From: Halovivax cerinus
GTDB lineage: Archaea; Halobacteriota; Halobacteria; Halobacteriales; Natrialbaceae
Assembly: GCF_024498195.1 (NCBI RefSeq)
Contig: NZ_CP101824.1
Span: forward strand, 2,542,001-2,606,000
Direction: 5' to 3'
Length of the DNA: 64,000 bases
A program made the position numbers and the translations under genes. Below the pieces are notes generated by a model that had not been told where the DNA came from, did not search any database, and saw only the letters and a list, made by a program, of their open reading frames with translations. This document shows, piece by piece, positions 62,129 to 64,000 of this stretch. Every line of letters begins with the position of its first letter. Position 1 is the stretch's first letter.

Positions 62129-63334
62129 ATGACGACGAGTATTTCGACGAAGGTCAACCGACCGTACCTCCCCGAGGACGGCGGTGGCATAACGTGTGAG
62201 TTGCTCATCGAACCGGACGCCCGGGACGAGGCGACACAGCGTCACATCGCACTCTGCGTCGACAGCAGCGGGTCGATGGCCTACAGCAAGATGGACCAGG
62301 TTCAGGACGCGACGAAACTCGTCTTCGGCCTGCTCAACGACGACGACTACCTGAGCATCATCACGTTCGACAACGAGGTCGACGTCGTGATGAACGCCAC
62401 GCGCTGGGGTGATATCGAGCGCGAGGAGGCCGAGGATCTCCTCGAGAACATCGAGACCGGCGGCGGGACCGACATCTACGCCGGGCTCGAGGAGGCGCGG
62501 AAGTCGCTGATCGAACTCGACGAGGGCGAAGACATCTCGAAACGCATCCTGTTGCTTTCGGACGGTCGTGACCTTCGGGCGAAGCCCCCGGATTTCGAAC
62601 CGCTCGCGAAGGCGATCGCCGACGCCGGCATCTCGGTCTACTCCGCCGGGATCGGGACGAACTACGGCAAGGAGGTCATTCGAACGGTCGGCGAACACTC
62701 ACAGGGTCGCTGGGCACACGTCGAGAAACCGACGGACATCAGATCGTTCTTCGGCGACGTGGTCCAGGAGGCCTCGACGGTGCTCGCGAACAACCCGGAG
62801 TTGATCCTCGATCCGATCGACGGTTGCGAGGTCGGGATGGCGTTCCGCCGACTCCCCCAGGTGCAGAAGGTCGACGTCGAGACGGCCGACGACGGGAGCG
62901 TCGTGATCGGTCTTCCGGACCTTCAGGACCGGGAGCGACAGGAGGTCGTCCTCAAGATGGACGTGCCGCCGGGGACCGTCGGCGACGAACGGGTCGTCGC
63001 GTCCGTCGAACTCGACTCGGAGACCGTCGACGCCTCGACGGACCTCGCCGTGACCTACTCGGACGACGCCCAGGAACTCTCCCAGCACGAGACCGAAGTT
63101 ACGCTCGCGTACCACGATACCGACCTTCGCACGCGCATCGCCCACGCGGATTCCTCCGACGATCTCGAGGAAGTCAAAGCCAAGATCGACGAGACGGAGG
63201 TCATCACGGGCGAGACGGAGATCGCCGACGTCCTGCGCGAGAACGTCACTCGCATCGAGCAGGGTGACGAGAGCGAAGCTCGTAAGGTCCAGGAGAACAC
63301 CACCGTCGTCTTCGACGACAGTCAGTACAATTGA
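62129..63334 (+). CDS. Cytosolic VWA-domain protein
   Basis: 401 residues from ATG 62129; the frame upstream is open but has no family likeness. The VWA domain has a complete MIDAS: D45-S47-S49 (DSSGS), T114 (GGGTDIYAG), and D145 (LLLSDGRD). No signal peptide is present. After the VWA comes a beta-rich region (LPQVQKVDVETADDGSVVIG) and a charged helical end (DLEEVKAKIDETEVITGETE). VWA proteins of this kind assemble with kinases, FHA or phosphatase partners. The kinase starts 42 bp downstream. Confidence 0.87.
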   Translation: MTTSISTKVNRPYLPEDGGGITCELLIEPDARDEATQRHIALCVDSSGSMAYSKMDQVQDATKLVFGLLNDDDYLSIITFDNEVDVVMNATRWGDIEREEAEDLLENIETGGGTDIYAGLEEARKSLIELDEGEDISKRILLLSDGRDLRAKPPDFEPLAKAIADAGISVYSAGIGTNYGKEVIRTVGEHSQGRWAHVEKPTDIRSFFGDVVQEASTVLANNPELILDPIDGCEVGMAFRRLPQVQKVDVETADDGSVVIGLPDLQDRERQEVVLKMDVPPGTVGDERVVASVELDSETVDASTDLAVTYSDDAQELSQHETEVTLAYHDTDLRTRIAHADSSDDLEEVKAKIDETEVITGETEIADVLRENVTRIEQGDESEARKVQENTTVVFDDSQYN

Positions 63335-63376
63335 TCCGACTCGCCGGATCACGCGTCCACAAACAATTCCGACATC

Positions 63377-64000
63377 ATGTCTGATCCATCCGCTGGAGAC
63401 GTACTCGCCGGCCGGTACGAACTCGAATCGGAAATCGGCCGCGGCGGCTTCGGAGTCGTCTGGCGCGCCCGCGATACGTCGACCGATTCCCCGGTCGCGC
63501 TCAAGTATCCGAACTACGAGGGAAGCGCCCCTGCGGAGATGGTTGATAAGTACTTCGACCGCGAGCGGGAGGTCCTCTCCGATATCCGGGCGGCCGGCGG
63601 CCACCCCCACATCATGGCGTACCACGGTCTCGAGGACGGATTCGGCACGTCCGTCCTCGTCGTCGAACTGATCGAGGGTGACGAACTCGGAGCGGTCGTC
63701 AGGAACGACGATCCGATCACGGATCCCGACGAGGTTCGCGAGATCGGAATCGGAGTCTGCGACGCCCTCTCGTTCCTGCACGACCACGACATCATCTACC
63801 GCGACCTCAAACCCGACAACATCATGCTCGACGGCTCGTACGAGCCGAAGCTCATCGACTTCACGACGGCGAAGGGGTTCGTCGACGAGGTCGGTGGTGC
63901 CGAGTTCACGAGCGGGACCCACTCCCACCCGGGGGCGAGCTCCGAGGGGGATTCGACGGTTCCCGGGGAGTTCAAACCACCCGAACTGAATCGTGGTTCG
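63377..64000 (+). CDS. Hanks-type serine/threonine protein kinase (partial, cut by window end)
   Basis: 208 codons are visible. Glycine loop GRGGFG at residues 21-26, catalytic lysine K43 (VALKYPN), catalytic loop YRDLKPDN with D143 and N148 (Tyr in place of the usual His), DFT at 161-163 in place of DFG, and PPEL in place of APE near 201. The activation loop is rich in Thr/Ser. The rest, perhaps including more domains, lies beyond 64000. With the FHA and VWA genes it looks like one signalling operon. Confidence 0.88.
   Translation, partial: MSDPSAGDVLAGRYELESEIGRGGFGVVWRARDTSTDSPVALKYPNYEGSAPAEMVDKYFDREREVLSDIRAAGGHPHIMAYHGLEDGFGTSVLVVELIEGDELGAVVRNDDPITDPDEVREIGIGVCDALSFLHDHDIIYRDLKPDNIMLDGSYEPKLIDFTTAKGFVDEVGGAEFTSGTHSHPGASSEGDSTVPGEFKPPELNRGS

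Noticed and set aside
62699-63928. 409-residue minus-strand frame opposite the VWA and kinase genes
   Set aside because: It is antisense to two well-supported genes and has no family signature.

Overview
The window is a piece of haloarchaeal chromosome (class Halobacteria; the genus cannot be told from sequence alone). The evidence is the acidic, Asp/Glu-rich, GC-rich coding style, archaeal-type ribosomal proteins in the haloarchaeal S10/spc gene order, leaderless promoters with TATA boxes close to start codons, and haloarchaea-specific families: HalOD1, Bat-type HTH, gas vesicle proteins, lipobox lipoproteins, fused CoxA-CoxC.

Layout. 1-2.2 kb: the end of a thiamine-binding protein gene, a HalOD1 protein and a lipoprotein. 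2.4-2.95 kb: a tRNA-Gly(GCC) gene next to several partial copies of its own 3' end, arranged as direct and inverted repeats. 3.2-18.1 kb: one long ribosomal superoperon (SPOUT methyltransferase, L3 ... L15, SecY), with RNase P protein Rpp29 and a 39-codon unannotated reading frame inside it. 18.3-25 kb: cupin and HiPIP proteins, a four-cluster ferredoxin and an aa3-type cytochrome oxidase (CoxD-like, CoxA-C fusion, CoxB), lying between secY and adk, which in many haloarchaea are adjacent.

26-33 kb: three large, separately promoted surface proteins with pilin-like N-termini; two carry von Willebrand A (VWA) domains and all share a beta-helix/bactofilin-like segment. 33-41 kb: mixed metabolic and regulatory genes (TrkA-like, an orphan methyltransferase, glutathione transferase, MaoC, Bat-type HTH, HAD, a MutS-family ATPase). 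41.4-46.6 kb: a compact divergent gas vesicle cluster, gvpFG-X-JKLM / gvpAO, containing exactly the eight genes known as the minimal set in Halobacterium, plus one unfamiliar 305-residue protein X.

46.7-59.2 kb: housekeeping and regulatory genes (CHY zinc finger, a membrane-anchored double winged-helix regulator, aCPSF1/FttA, Nth, a CDF transporter, a phosphatase-superfamily protein, DUF420, PurF, LSm-L37e). 59.4-64 kb: a phospho-signalling set, a zinc-ribbon membrane protein divergent from FHA, cytosolic VWA and Hanks-type Ser/Thr kinase genes; the kinase is cut by the window edge.

The best candidates for undescribed biology are the VWA-tipped pilin-like trio (26-33 kb), the FHA-VWA-kinase cluster (61-64 kb), the extra gene in the minimal gas vesicle cluster, and the tRNA-Gly-derived repeat patch. 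Start codons were chosen by family alignment from memory, spacing to TATA boxes and overlap with upstream genes; no database search was run.
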